From contig CACITE010000002.1 in NCBI GenBank assembly GCA_902589505.1, positions 1 to 35,739 on the forward strand: a DNA stretch of 35,739 nucleotides. The letters run 5' to 3'. Below are positions 8,568-16,433 of the stretch, in pieces. The translations under genes were made by a program, and so were the position numbers. The DNA is from an uncultured Pelagibacteraceae bacterium. Its GTDB lineage: Bacteria; Pseudomonadota; Alphaproteobacteria; Pelagibacterales; Pelagibacteraceae. The stretch's first letter is position 1. Each line of letters opens with the position of its first letter. A model generated the notes under the pieces. The model was not told the DNA's origin, ran no database searches, and saw nothing but the letters and a program-made list of their open reading frames with translations.

Positions 8568-9338
8568 ATGAAATTAGGATTTATTGGAACGGGACAAATA
8601 GCAAAGGCTACCATTACTGGAATTTGCACTTCAAAAATTTCCTTTCAAAAAGTTCTTGTTTCACCAAGAAATAGAAATATAGCTCAAAAATTAAAAAAAA
8701 GATTTAGAAAAGTTAATATTGCAAAAACTAATCAAGAGATTATTGATAAATGTGATTGGATATTTTTGACCGTAACACCAAAGGTTGGTGAAAAAATATT
8801 ACCAAAATTAAATTATAGATCATCACAAACAATAATAAATTTCATTTCAACAATTGGAAATTCTCAACTTAAAAGATACGTAAAAGTTAAAGCAAAAATT
8901 GTTAGAGCTTTACCATTACCGCCAATTGCATTAAGAAAAGGTCCAGTTCCGATTTGTCCCGCAAATAAAAAAGTAAAAAGGTTTTTTGATCATTTAGGTA
9001 CAGCAGTTGAAATATCTGACGAAAAATTATTTACAAACTTCTGGTGCATGACAGCAATGATGGCTCCATATTATGAAATTTTAAATACTCTTTCAAAATG
9101 GTTATCTAGCAAAGGATTAAAAAAAACTGATACACAAAAATATATCACTTCATTATTTTCAGCTATGTCAGATGACGCGGTTGCAAATTCAAAAGAAGAT
9201 TTAAAAATTTTAATTAAAAATTCCCAAACCCCAGGAGGTTTGAATGAACAAGCTTTAAATAAATTAAGAAAATTAGGCTTCTATAAATTATTAGATAAAG
9301 CAGCTAATAATGTCCTAAAGAGATTGAAAAAAAAATAA
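8568..9338 (+). CDS. Pyrroline-5-carboxylate reductase-like NAD(P)-binding protein
   Basis: 256 residues, close to the normal ProC length. The N-terminus carries a Rossmann motif, MKLGFIGTGQIAKATITG, and the C-terminal half has SQTPGGLNEQAL (about residues 222-233), the counterpart of the ProC SPGGTT block. The middle diverges from housekeeping ProC and the protein is unusually Lys-rich, so it may be a paralogue with a different imino or keto acid substrate. It starts 63 bases after the DpkA-like gene and ends 5 bases before livG, so it is likely co-transcribed with the amino-acid ABC transporter. Function in proline synthesis is possible but not certain. Confidence 0.75.
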   Translation: MKLGFIGTGQIAKATITGICTSKISFQKVLVSPRNRNIAQKLKKRFRKVNIAKTNQEIIDKCDWIFLTVTPKVGEKILPKLNYRSSQTIINFISTIGNSQLKRYVKVKAKIVRALPLPPIALRKGPVPICPANKKVKRFFDHLGTAVEISDEKLFTNFWCMTAMMAPYYEILNTLSKWLSSKGLKKTDTQKYITSLFSAMSDDAVANSKEDLKILIKNSQTPGGLNEQALNKLRKLGFYKLLDKAANNVLKRLKKK

Positions 9339-9343
9339 TTTTT

Positions 9344-10141
9344 ATGCAGCAAGATTTAAATATTTTGCAAGTAGATAATCTTTCCAAATATTTTGGAGGA
9401 TTGGCTGCAGTTTCAAACTGTTCACTAAAAATTCAAAAAGGTTCTATAACTGGAGTAATCGGTCCAAATGGCTCAGGAAAAACTACTTTGTTTAATTTGA
9501 TTGCGGGAAACATAAAACCCTCAAGTGGAAATGTTTTATTTTGTGGCGAAGATATTACCGGAATACCTTCATATGAATTATTTTCTAAAGGTTTACTTAG
9601 AACTTTTCAAATTGCCCATGAGTTTACAAATCTCACAGTATTAGAAAATTTAATGATGGTTCCAGGAAATCAGACTGGAGAACATTTAACCAATGCGTTA
9701 TTTAATTCAAAAATTGTAAATCAAGAAGAAAAAAAAATAAAACAAAAAGCTCTTGAAGTAATTGATTTTTTAAATCTTACTCAGTTATCACAAGAGCTTG
9801 CAGGCAATTTATCTGGAGGACAGAAAAAATTATTAGAACTTGGTAGAACTATGATGGTTGATGCTAAATTAGTTTTACTCGATGAAGTGGGCGCAGGTGT
9901 AAATAGAACTTTATTAAAAGATATTGGAAGCGCAATCCAAAGACTCAATAAAGAGAAGGGTTATACATTTTGTATGATTGAACATGATATGGATTTTATA
10001 AGCAGATTATGTAATCCAGTGATTGTAATGTCCGAGGGTTCTGTTTTGTTTAAAGGAACTTCAAATGAAGTAAAAAATAATGAACAAGTAATCGAAAGCT
10101 ATCTTGGTAGAGGTTCAAAGATTAGAAATGGATCAGTATAA
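9344..10141 (+). CDS. livG: Branched-chain amino acid-type ABC transporter ATPase LivG
   Basis: ATP-binding subunit of a HAAT-family importer, 265 residues. Walker A is GPNGSGKTT (about residues 45-53), the ABC signature is LSGGQKKLLELGR and Walker B is KLVLLDE followed by VGAGVNRT, which is typical of LivG where the usual P in DEP is altered. The H-loop is in FCMIEHDMDF. It pairs with LivF, whose ATG overlaps its stop by one base. The order livG-livF-livH-livM has no binding protein in the operon; a candidate binding protein is on the opposite strand at 15125-16306. Substrate class is probably amino acids or related amides. Confidence 0.9.
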   Translation: MQQDLNILQVDNLSKYFGGLAAVSNCSLKIQKGSITGVIGPNGSGKTTLFNLIAGNIKPSSGNVLFCGEDITGIPSYELFSKGLLRTFQIAHEFTNLTVLENLMMVPGNQTGEHLTNALFNSKIVNQEEKKIKQKALEVIDFLNLTQLSQELAGNLSGGQKKLLELGRTMMVDAKLVLLDEVGAGVNRTLLKDIGSAIQRLNKEKGYTFCMIEHDMDFISRLCNPVIVMSEGSVLFKGTSNEVKNNEQVIESYLGRGSKIRNGSV

Positions 10142-10845
10142 TGTCTTTTTTTTCTGGTGAAAAAATGACCGGTGGTTATGGAGGAGCAGACATAATCAGC
10201 TCCTGCACAATTACTGTAAATAAAGGGGAGATTGTAGCAATTCTTGGACCTAATGGTGCAGGAAAATCTACTGCAATGAAAGCAATGCTTGGCTTATTGA
10301 ATCTTAAGTCAGGTAAAATTTCGATTGATGGAAAGGATATATCAAAATTAACTCCGCAAGATAGAGTTAGAGAAGGAATATCATTTGTTCCTCAGACTAG
10401 AAATGTTTTTACTGGATTAACCGTACAAGAAAATTTAGAAATGGGGGCTTTTCTAAGAGAAGAACGTATAGAAGAAATTATTAATGAAATTTACGAATTA
10501 TTTCCGGTTTTAAGAGAAAAAAGTTCTCAAATAGTAGGAGAATTATCCGGAGGCCAAAGACAGCAAGTTGCTCTGGGCAGAGCTTTAATGACCAAGCCTA
10601 CCGTATTGATGCTTGATGAACCGACAGCCGGTGTTTCCCCAATAGTAATGGATGAATTGTTTGATCATATATTAAAAGTCAAAAAAACAAATGTGGCAAT
10701 CATAATGGTTGAGCAAAATGCAAAGCAAGCCTTAAGCATTGCCGATAGAGGGTATGTTTTAGTAACTGGAGAAAATAAATTTTCTGGCACTGGAAAAGAA
10801 TTATTAAATGATCCTGAAGTCAGAAGATCATTTTTGGGTGGATAA
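10141..10845 (+). CDS. livF: Branched-chain amino acid-type ABC transporter ATPase LivF
   Basis: Second ATPase of the importer, 234 residues, the typical short LivF form. Walker A is GPNGAGKST, the Q-loop is in FVPQTRNVF, the signature is LSGGQRQQVALGRALM and Walker B is VLMLDEPTAGVSP. The C-terminal RRSFLGG ending is typical for LivF. The start overlaps the livG stop by one base (TAATG), implying translational coupling, and livH starts one base after its stop. Confidence 0.92.
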   Translation: MSFFSGEKMTGGYGGADIISSCTITVNKGEIVAILGPNGAGKSTAMKAMLGLLNLKSGKISIDGKDISKLTPQDRVREGISFVPQTRNVFTGLTVQENLEMGAFLREERIEEIINEIYELFPVLREKSSQIVGELSGGQRQQVALGRALMTKPTVLMLDEPTAGVSPIVMDELFDHILKVKKTNVAIIMVEQNAKQALSIADRGYVLVTGENKFSGTGKELLNDPEVRRSFLGG

Positions 10846-10846
10846 T

Positions 10847-11857
10847 ATGGATTTTATAAATGCAATAGTTTTACTTTTAAATTATATATTTGTGCCTGCT
10901 TTATCATACGGTTCTCAACTTGCTCTGGGTGCAATTTTCGTTTCTTTAATTTATGGAATTTTAAGATTTGCTTATTTTACAGCCGGAGACCTTATGTCAT
11001 TTGGGACTATGTTTACAATTTTATTTACATGGTATTTTCAGTCATTGGGTATTAGCCTTGGGATTTTTCCCACAGCATTAATTGCTATTCCATTTGGGAT
11101 AGTTGTTACAATTTTTTATGTTCTCATTAAGGATAAATTAGTTTTTAGTTATTATCGCTTTAAGAAAAGTCCACCAGTGATGCTTGCGATGGTAAGCATT
11201 GGAACAATGTTTGTTACTCAAGCAATTGTTAGAATAATTATCGGACCTTTTGATAGAAGATTTTTTGATGGAGAGAAATTTATTTTAAAGGCAAATGAGT
11301 TTAAAGAAATGACAGGTCTAAATGAAGGATTAACCATCAAATCAACTCAGGTAATAACTTTATTTGTTACAATTGTAGTTGTGTCTATTTTGTTCTGGTT
11401 TTTAAACAAAACTAAAACCGGAAAAAGTATGCGTGCTTATTCAGACAATGAAGATTTAGCTTTACTATCTGGAATAGATCCAAAAAAAGTAGTTATGATT
11501 ACTTGGATAATAGCTGCAATTTTAGCAACGATTGGTGGAACGCTTTATGGCCTAGATAAAAGTTTTAAACCATTTACTTATTTTAATAATATGCTTCCAA
11601 TATTTGCAGCAGCAATTGTTGGGGGTATTGGAAATCCATTTGGAGCTTTTTTAGGAGGTTATGTTATTGCTTTTTCAGAAATACTTGTGACTTATGCGTA
11701 TAGAAAATTCTTTATTTATTTGCTTCCAGAAAGTATAGAACCGGATAGTTTATTACAATTATTATCAACCGACTATAAATTTGCCGTTTCATTTTCAATT
11801 TTAGTTGTAGTCTTATTATTTAGACCATCAGGAATCTTCAAAGGAAAAGTTTTATGA
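10847..11857 (+). CDS. livH: Branched-chain amino acid-type ABC transporter permease LivH
   Basis: Inner-membrane permease of the HAAT family with about eight hydrophobic segments. I chose the ATG at 10847, one base after the livF stop and preceded by GGGTGG at 10836-10841; a frame-open ATG at 10808 would lie deep in livF and add a polar stretch with no family resemblance. From 10847 the protein has 336 residues. The segment IFAAAIVGGIGNPFGAFLGGYVIAFSE is the conserved cytoplasmic loop that contacts the ATPases. The loop between the central membrane segments (roughly residues 130-165) is longer and more charged than in enteric LivH. The stop overlaps the livM start by 4 bases. Confidence 0.9.
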   Translation: MDFINAIVLLLNYIFVPALSYGSQLALGAIFVSLIYGILRFAYFTAGDLMSFGTMFTILFTWYFQSLGISLGIFPTALIAIPFGIVVTIFYVLIKDKLVFSYYRFKKSPPVMLAMVSIGTMFVTQAIVRIIIGPFDRRFFDGEKFILKANEFKEMTGLNEGLTIKSTQVITLFVTIVVVSILFWFLNKTKTGKSMRAYSDNEDLALLSGIDPKKVVMITWIIAAILATIGGTLYGLDKSFKPFTYFNNMLPIFAAAIVGGIGNPFGAFLGGYVIAFSEILVTYAYRKFFIYLLPESIEPDSLLQLLSTDYKFAVSFSILVVVLLFRPSGIFKGKVL

Positions 11858-13224
11858 GAAAAAATCTAGATGTAATAAGTGCTTATGCAATAATGTTTGG
11901 ACTGATAATTGTGGTGGGTTTTTTACAATCCTGGAGTATAGCATTATCAATTTTGTGCTTTTGTTTAATTTCTGCAGTTATGACAATGGGAGCGAATATT
12001 CAATGGGGATACGCGGGATTAATAAATTTTGGAATCATGGGTTACACAGCACTTGGAGGTTTAGCGGCTGTTTTGGTTTCAGTTCCACCCGTAAAAGAAG
12101 CTTGGCAGGTCGGTGGATTTAATATGATTTTATGTGCACTTCTTATTGCTTTAATGGTTTTTAGTGTTCGTTTTATTATTAAAAAATACAATAAATCAAA
12201 AAAAAGAAACTACGGAATTGCTCTTGTTATAATTATGGGCTTAATTCTGTTAAGATTAATATCCGGACCAGCAATTGAATCAATTGAAGCTGTTAACCCA
12301 GCAACCACAGGTTTTCTAGGAGGAATGGGTTTCCCAATTTTATTTTCTTGGATAGTTGGAGCTTTTTTTGCTGGAGCTTTGGCTTACGTTATAGGAAAAA
12401 TTGCATTAGGACTTAGAGCAGATTACTTAGCGATAGCAACACTACTAATATCAGAAATTGTAATTGCAGTTGTAAAACATGAAGATTGGTTATCTCGCGG
12501 TGTTAAAAACGTAATTGGTTTAAAAAGACCGGTTCCATATGAAATTGATCTTCAAACTAAAGAGTGGTTCATTAATTTAGTAGCAAAATTTAATCAAGGT
12601 ACTTTAAATTTGATTACTGATGCTTTGGCAAAAGAGCAAATGTTAAAGCAGTTGGTAATTGAGGGATCTACAGTATTTGTCAAATTATGTTTTGTGGGAC
12701 TTTTTTCAATTGTAGTAATAATTTTATTAATTATTACACAGAAAGCTCTTTATTCTCCGTGGGGAAGAATGATGAGGGCTATTAGAGATAATGAAGAGGC
12801 TGCTAATGCAATGGGGAAAAATGTTGTGAAGCAACATCTTTTAATTTTTGTTCTTGGTTCTGCAATAGTTGGAATAGCAGGTGCAATGATGGTTACTTAT
12901 GATGGATTGTTTACACCAGGAAGCTATAGACCAATGCGATATACTTTTCTAATTTGGGTAATGGTAATTGTTGGAGGAAGCGGAAATAATTTTGGTGCTG
13001 TTCTAGGAGGTTTTGCTGTTTGGTTTTTATGGATTGAAGCAGCACCCATTGCGTTATTTTTAATTAACTTTTTTACGAGTGGTTTGGCAGAAACTAATGC
13101 CCTTAAAGTTCATCTAATCGAAAGCATTCCTTATTTTAGGTATTTAATGATGGGAATAGGCTTATTGTTAATTATGCGCTACCGTCCAAAAGGAATTTTG
13201 CCAGAAAAAATTAAACACGTTTAA
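11854..13224 (+). CDS. livM: Branched-chain amino acid-type ABC transporter permease LivM
   Basis: Second HAAT permease, 456 residues, longer than the usual 300-420. It opens with hydrophobic segments, then the NIQWGYAGLINFGIMGYTALGG block typical of LivM. The WGRMMRAIRDNEEAANAMGKNVVKQHLL and VMVIVGGSGNNFGAVLGGF segments form the conserved ATPase-contacting region. Extra length lies in two soluble stretches: a basic loop near residues 100-125 and a longer one near residues 208-265 with charged residues. It overlaps livH by 4 bases (ATGA) and is the last gene of the operon. No strong terminator is seen in the following 120 bases, only an imperfect AT-rich hairpin without a T-tract. Confidence 0.9.
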   Translation: MRKNLDVISAYAIMFGLIIVVGFLQSWSIALSILCFCLISAVMTMGANIQWGYAGLINFGIMGYTALGGLAAVLVSVPPVKEAWQVGGFNMILCALLIALMVFSVRFIIKKYNKSKKRNYGIALVIIMGLILLRLISGPAIESIEAVNPATTGFLGGMGFPILFSWIVGAFFAGALAYVIGKIALGLRADYLAIATLLISEIVIAVVKHEDWLSRGVKNVIGLKRPVPYEIDLQTKEWFINLVAKFNQGTLNLITDALAKEQMLKQLVIEGSTVFVKLCFVGLFSIVVIILLIITQKALYSPWGRMMRAIRDNEEAANAMGKNVVKQHLLIFVLGSAIVGIAGAMMVTYDGLFTPGSYRPMRYTFLIWVMVIVGGSGNNFGAVLGGFAVWFLWIEAAPIALFLINFFTSGLAETNALKVHLIESIPYFRYLMMGIGLLLIMRYRPKGILPEKIKHV

Positions 13225-13323
13225 TATTTTAAAATTAACTTAACAACCACTGATTGCAGATAGTAAATTTTTTTAAATTTTACTGCTATAAAATAATAAA
13301 AAAATCTGTTGATAACTTTAGCC

Positions 13324-13348
13324 GGGAGGAGATAGAATGAATTTATGA
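13324..13348 (+). promoter_or_regulatory. Strong Shine-Dalgarno serving a three-codon ORF that overlaps the next start
   Basis: GGGAGGAGAT at 13324-13333 is the best Shine-Dalgarno match in the window, 8 of 9 to GGAGGTGAT. GGAGG ends 7 bases before an ATG at 13337, but that ATG opens only Met-Asn-Leu-stop. Its TGA (13346-13348) overlaps the ATG at 13345 that begins the 67-residue protein. The 13345 ATG is 15 bases from GGAGG, too far for efficient direct initiation. Reinitiation after the tiny ORF is the simplest reading; a sequencing or assembly indel is the alternative. Confidence 0.5.
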
Positions 13349-13548
13349 GGGGAAACATTAACAGATCAGAAAGTAGTACAGACGACTATCGTTTTAGATC
13401 ATTTGAAGCAGAGAAAAAAAGACTTAATTTAAATGATCTTCTGAACAGAGCCAAGGAAGAAAAAAAAATAGATAAAAAGCATAATGCATTAATTTTTCTT
13501 GGTGCCGTTTGTCTGTGTGTTACATTTTATTTACTTATAAGTTTATAA
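13345..13548 (+). CDS. Small single-pass membrane protein, function unknown
   Basis: Unrecognised protein of 67 residues. Residues 1-45 are polar and charged, with a probable amphipathic helix (FEAEKKRLNLNDLLNRAKEEKK), and residues 47-66 form one hydrophobic membrane segment, ALIFLGAVCLCVTFYLLISL, so it is likely a tail-anchored-type inner-membrane protein with a cytoplasmic N-terminus. Start is the ATG at 13345; in-frame TAG at 13333 rules out an upstream start. Translation appears to depend on a three-codon leader ORF with a strong Shine-Dalgarno. It stands alone between livM and the convergent NCS2 permease gene. Confidence 0.65.
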   Translation: MRGNINRSESSTDDYRFRSFEAEKKRLNLNDLLNRAKEEKKIDKKHNALIFLGAVCLCVTFYLLISL

Positions 13549-13595
13549 TTGAAATTTTTAAATAAGTTATAAAATTTTTATAATCTTCAATTCGA

Positions 13596-13609
13596 TTGTT
13601 GATCAACAA
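13596..13609. repeat. 14-bp perfect palindrome between convergent genes
   Basis: TTGTTGATCAACAA reads the same on both strands. It lies in the 75-base gap between the small membrane protein (ending 13548) and the end of the NCS2 permease gene (13624). Its position between converging genes could fit a weak bidirectional stop or a protein site, but the stem would be only 5 pairs with a GATC loop, and there is no G+C-rich stem or T-tract. Confidence 0.4.
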
Positions 13610-13623
13610 GTAGCTAATTTAAA

Positions 13624-14943
13624 TTATTTTTTTGGGAGAGTAGCATTTAAAATAAATGCTAATAATCCAGCTGGAATTAAGCCAGTAGTTAATAATAGTT
13701 TAAGTTTAATGCCAAAATCTGGTATATGAGCAACGAATTCAGGAAAAGCGTATAAGCCTATTCCAAAAGAAAGTGATAAAGCTAAAATTAGAATATTTCT
13801 TTGACTCATTTCGGTTTTCGAAATTAATTTGATTCCTGCTCCAGCAATTAATCCAAACATAATTATAGCGGCTCCACCGATTACTGAATCTGGCATTGCA
13901 GCAATAACTCCGCCTAGTTTTGGAAATAAACCTAATAAAATTAAAATTACACCAGCAACAGTTCCTACATGTCTACTAATTACTCCAGTGAATGCAACAA
14001 GACCTGCATTTTGTGAGTAAGATGTATTAGGCATCGCATTAAAAATAGAAGCAAAAGCTGTACCTACTCCGTCAGCCATTATTCCTCCAGAAAGTTCTTT
14101 ATCAGTAGCTTCTCTGTTTGCGCCACCCATTGTAGTAGCACTAATGTCCCCAATAGTTTCAATTGTTGTTACGATTGACATAAACAACATTAATATGACT
14201 GCACCCCAAACAAAATCAATTCCGTATTGGAAAGGCATTGGAAAAGCAAACCAACCAGCAGCTGCTATTTTTCCCCATCTAACTTCTCCTAGCAAAGCTG
14301 CAATTACGAAACCTGCTATTATTCCTATTAAAATAGAAGCTGAAGATACCATTCCTTTTCCTCTTATGTTGCATAGAAGAGCAACAATTAAAACCGTTCC
14401 AGCTATAAGTAGGTGTTCCCAATTTGCAAAAATTTCTGGTTTGTTGTTCATCAACCATACACCACCACCTGCATACTTAAATCCAACTTTAAGAAGACTA
14501 ATTCCAATCATCAACACGACTATTCCTGTAACTAGTGGAGGAAACATGTGTCTAATTGGTTTTAACATTTTACCAATCCATATTTGAAAAATTCCTCCTA
14601 TAAAAGCTGCGGTAAATATTGCTCCCAAACCGAAAGCTTTAAATGGTAACATTATTGGAATAAAAGCAAAGCTTGTTCCTTGAATTATTGGAAGTCTTGC
14701 CCCTATATTTTTGTAACCTACCGTTTGAATTATAGTTGCTACACCTGCAGCAAATAAAGCCATTTGAATTAAAAAAATTTTTTCTCCTGTTGTTACTCCA
14801 AAAACACCTGCAACAATCAGCGGGACTGTAATATTACCAGCAAACATTGCAAATACGTGCTGGATACCTAAAGGTATTGATTGATTCAGCGGCAATTTTT
14901 TGTTTGCGCTTCCTCCTCCGGATTTTTTTCGTGACCTTGCCAT
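13624..14943 (-). CDS. NCS2-family nucleobase permease (uracil/xanthine type)
   Basis: Inner-membrane nucleobase:cation symporter-2 of 439 residues with about 12-14 hydrophobic segments after a basic N-terminal tail. The NAT signature is visible as QNAGLVAFTG in NTSYSQNAGLVAFTGVISR (about residues 289-307). The Q at the start of the motif is more like purine (xanthine/urate) transporters than UraA, which has E; the final G, where many xanthine transporters have K, leaves the substrate open. A conserved MPFQYGIDF segment and an E in the TIETIGDISATT block also fit NCS2. The start is preceded by AGAGGG. A 7-bp inverted repeat lies about 50-70 bases upstream. Confidence 0.9.
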   Translation of the reverse strand: MARSRKKSGGGSANKKLPLNQSIPLGIQHVFAMFAGNITVPLIVAGVFGVTTGEKIFLIQMALFAAGVATIIQTVGYKNIGARLPIIQGTSFAFIPIMLPFKAFGLGAIFTAAFIGGIFQIWIGKMLKPIRHMFPPLVTGIVVLMIGISLLKVGFKYAGGGVWLMNNKPEIFANWEHLLIAGTVLIVALLCNIRGKGMVSSASILIGIIAGFVIAALLGEVRWGKIAAAGWFAFPMPFQYGIDFVWGAVILMLFMSIVTTIETIGDISATTMGGANREATDKELSGGIMADGVGTAFASIFNAMPNTSYSQNAGLVAFTGVISRHVGTVAGVILILLGLFPKLGGVIAAMPDSVIGGAAIIMFGLIAGAGIKLISKTEMSQRNILILALSLSFGIGLYAFPEFVAHIPDFGIKLKLLLTTGLIPAGLLAFILNATLPKK

Positions 14944-14987
14944 TAATTTCCCTCTAGACTAAAAGCCTATTAAAATAACAGACATAC

Positions 14988-15016
14988 GTCAAATAGTGTT
15001 TTGTGCTATTTGTGAC
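14988..15016. repeat. Inverted repeat upstream of the NCS2 permease gene
   Basis: CAAATAG at 14990-14996 and CTATTTG at 15006-15012 form perfect 7-bp arms around a 9-base spacer, with GTC/GAC just outside extending the symmetry imperfectly. On the minus strand it lies 45-75 bases before the permease ATG and overlaps a TTGACG that could act as a -35 element (14987-14992), though no good -10 follows. It could be an operator or an RNA hairpin in the leader. I do not recognise a known riboswitch. Confidence 0.4.
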
Positions 15017-15080
15017 CTTTAAATCACACTCTGTATTTTTAATTATACTTCAATATATGGGTATTTATTAATTAAATAAA

Positions 15081-15111
15081 AAATCCCAGCGATTATTCAT
15101 CGCTGGGATTT
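15081..15111 (-). terminator. Intrinsic terminator of the LivJ-type binding-protein gene
   Basis: Perfect 12-bp stem (15081-15092 with 15100-15111) containing CCCAGCGA/TCGCTGGG and a 7-base loop. It begins 13 bases after the minus-strand stop codon at 15125. On the minus strand the stem is followed by a T-rich run. This is a textbook factor-independent terminator for the binding-protein gene and would limit read-through into the NCS2 permease gene, which therefore probably has its own promoter. Confidence 0.92.
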
Positions 15112-15124
15112 ATAAAATTAAGTT

Positions 15125-16306
15125 TTATCTTTGTTTTTTAGTCTTAAATTTACCGCCTTTAATTTCTTTTTCTAAGAAATTACCAACGTGTTCTCCAACG
15201 TCCGTAAACACTACTCCCGTTGCTCCTTCGTAATCAATCGCTTTACCTTTAGCTAAAAGATCTAGAGCTTTTTTAAGCTGTCCTGGATAAATTTTCTTTC
15301 CAGGGCCATTAGCTACGGCCATTACGTTTTTAGCAATCGAGCCACGATCAGCAGAACCACCGGCTTGCATCGCAAGAACGATTAATGCTGCAGCATCATA
15401 AGACTCTCCAGTGTATGGACCAGATGGATCTATTCCAGCTTTTCCAGCAACTTTCGCAAATACTCCTGCTCCTTTACCTGTTGAACCTGGTAAAGAACCA
15501 AAAGATTTATTTAAACTTTTACCGAAAGCGTCAGTAAGCGAATCACCAATCATACCGTCTGATAATATAAATGTATCAAAGGCACCAGAATCTAAAGATC
15601 CTTGAATAATTCCTTTACCACCTTGGTCTAGGTAACCAATTACAGCAACAGCATCTCCACCAGCTGATGCTAGTGTAGAAACTTCAGCGCTATAGTCAGC
15701 TTTACCATCTTCGTGAGCTGCTACAGTTGTAACTTTGATACCATGAGCTTTAACTGCTGCTGAATAAACATCAGCTAAACCTTTACCATAGTCATTGTTA
15801 GTATATGTAACTGCTACACTTTTAATTCCTCTGTCTTTAGTTATATCAGCAAGAATTTGTCCTCCACGGGCATCCGATGGAGCCGTACGGAAAAACAAAC
15901 CTTTATCATCCAAAGTCGTTAAACCAGGAGATGTTGCTGAAGGAGATATCATTACTACACCGTTAGGAACCGCAACGTTAGTTGCAATTGCTCCTGTAAC
16001 ACCAGAACAATCTGCTCCCATGATAGCAGCAACACCTTGAGAAACTAAACCTTCCGCCGCAGTTGTTGCAGCAGCTGAGTCAACGCAAGTTGAGTCTGCT
16101 CTTACTGGTGTAATCTTTTCTCCACCTAGCAAAGAACCTGAGTCAGAAGCTTCTTTAAAAGCTAACTCTGCTGAAGCTGCCATTGCTGGAGTAAGAGATT
16201 CAATAGGACCAGTAAATCCTAAAATGATACCCATTTTAATTTCTGCATATGTACTAGTTGTCAAAAGTGACAAAGACATAATTGCAGCAATAAATAGTTT
16301 TTTCAT
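15125..16306 (-). CDS. Periplasmic branched-chain amino acid-type binding protein (LivJ family)
   Basis: 393-residue type I periplasmic binding protein (Peripla_BP_6). A signal peptide covers about residues 1-21 (MKKLFIAAIMSLSLLTTSTYA, cleavage after AYA-type site). The mature start IKMGIILGFTGPIESLTPAMAASAELAF is typical of LivJ/LivK, including the Gly-rich ligand loop. Two Cys (in DSTCVDS and GADCSG) probably form the conserved disulfide near the N-terminal lobe. It is the only such protein in the window and is the likely partner of livGFHM at 9344-13224, although on the other strand. AGAGGG precedes the ATG, and a strong terminator follows. It is divergent from the amidinotransferase across 127 AT-rich bases in which I found no confident promoter. 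Confidence 0.92.
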   Translation of the reverse strand: MKKLFIAAIMSLSLLTTSTYAEIKMGIILGFTGPIESLTPAMAASAELAFKEASDSGSLLGGEKITPVRADSTCVDSAAATTAAEGLVSQGVAAIMGADCSGVTGAIATNVAVPNGVVMISPSATSPGLTTLDDKGLFFRTAPSDARGGQILADITKDRGIKSVAVTYTNNDYGKGLADVYSAAVKAHGIKVTTVAAHEDGKADYSAEVSTLASAGGDAVAVIGYLDQGGKGIIQGSLDSGAFDTFILSDGMIGDSLTDAFGKSLNKSFGSLPGSTGKGAGVFAKVAGKAGIDPSGPYTGESYDAAALIVLAMQAGGSADRGSIAKNVMAVANGPGKKIYPGQLKKALDLLAKGKAIDYEGATGVVFTDVGEHVGNFLEKEIKGGKFKTKKQR

Positions 16307-16433
16307 ATTTTCCCTCTTAATAATATTATTAATAATTATAGTATTTACATTTAATCTATACTTTTCAATGGTTAAATTTCTTATATTTATCTAATAGATT
16401 TACAGCAAATCTCGTTGTAAGCTTAAAAATCAT

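Noticed and set aside
10808-10846. Upstream ATG at 10808 as the start of livH
   Set aside because: It lies inside livF and adds a polar stretch unlike LivH; the ATG at 10847 follows the livF stop and has GGGTGG upstream.
13225-13344. Terminator after livM
   Set aside because: Only an imperfect AT-rich hairpin (about 13261-13284) with a bulge and no T-tract; not enough to call.
14144-14587. Plus-strand 147-codon frame opposite the NCS2 permease
   Set aside because: Shadow frame; the minus strand has a full-length permease with family motifs, and the plus-strand translation has low-complexity Pro/Ile content.
16307-16433. Divergent promoters between the LivJ-type gene and the amidinotransferase
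   Set aside because: A TATAAT on the minus strand (16335-16340) has no -35 at a usable spacing, and TTTACA at 16399 on the plus strand lacks a good -10. Promoters must be near but cannot be placed by eye.
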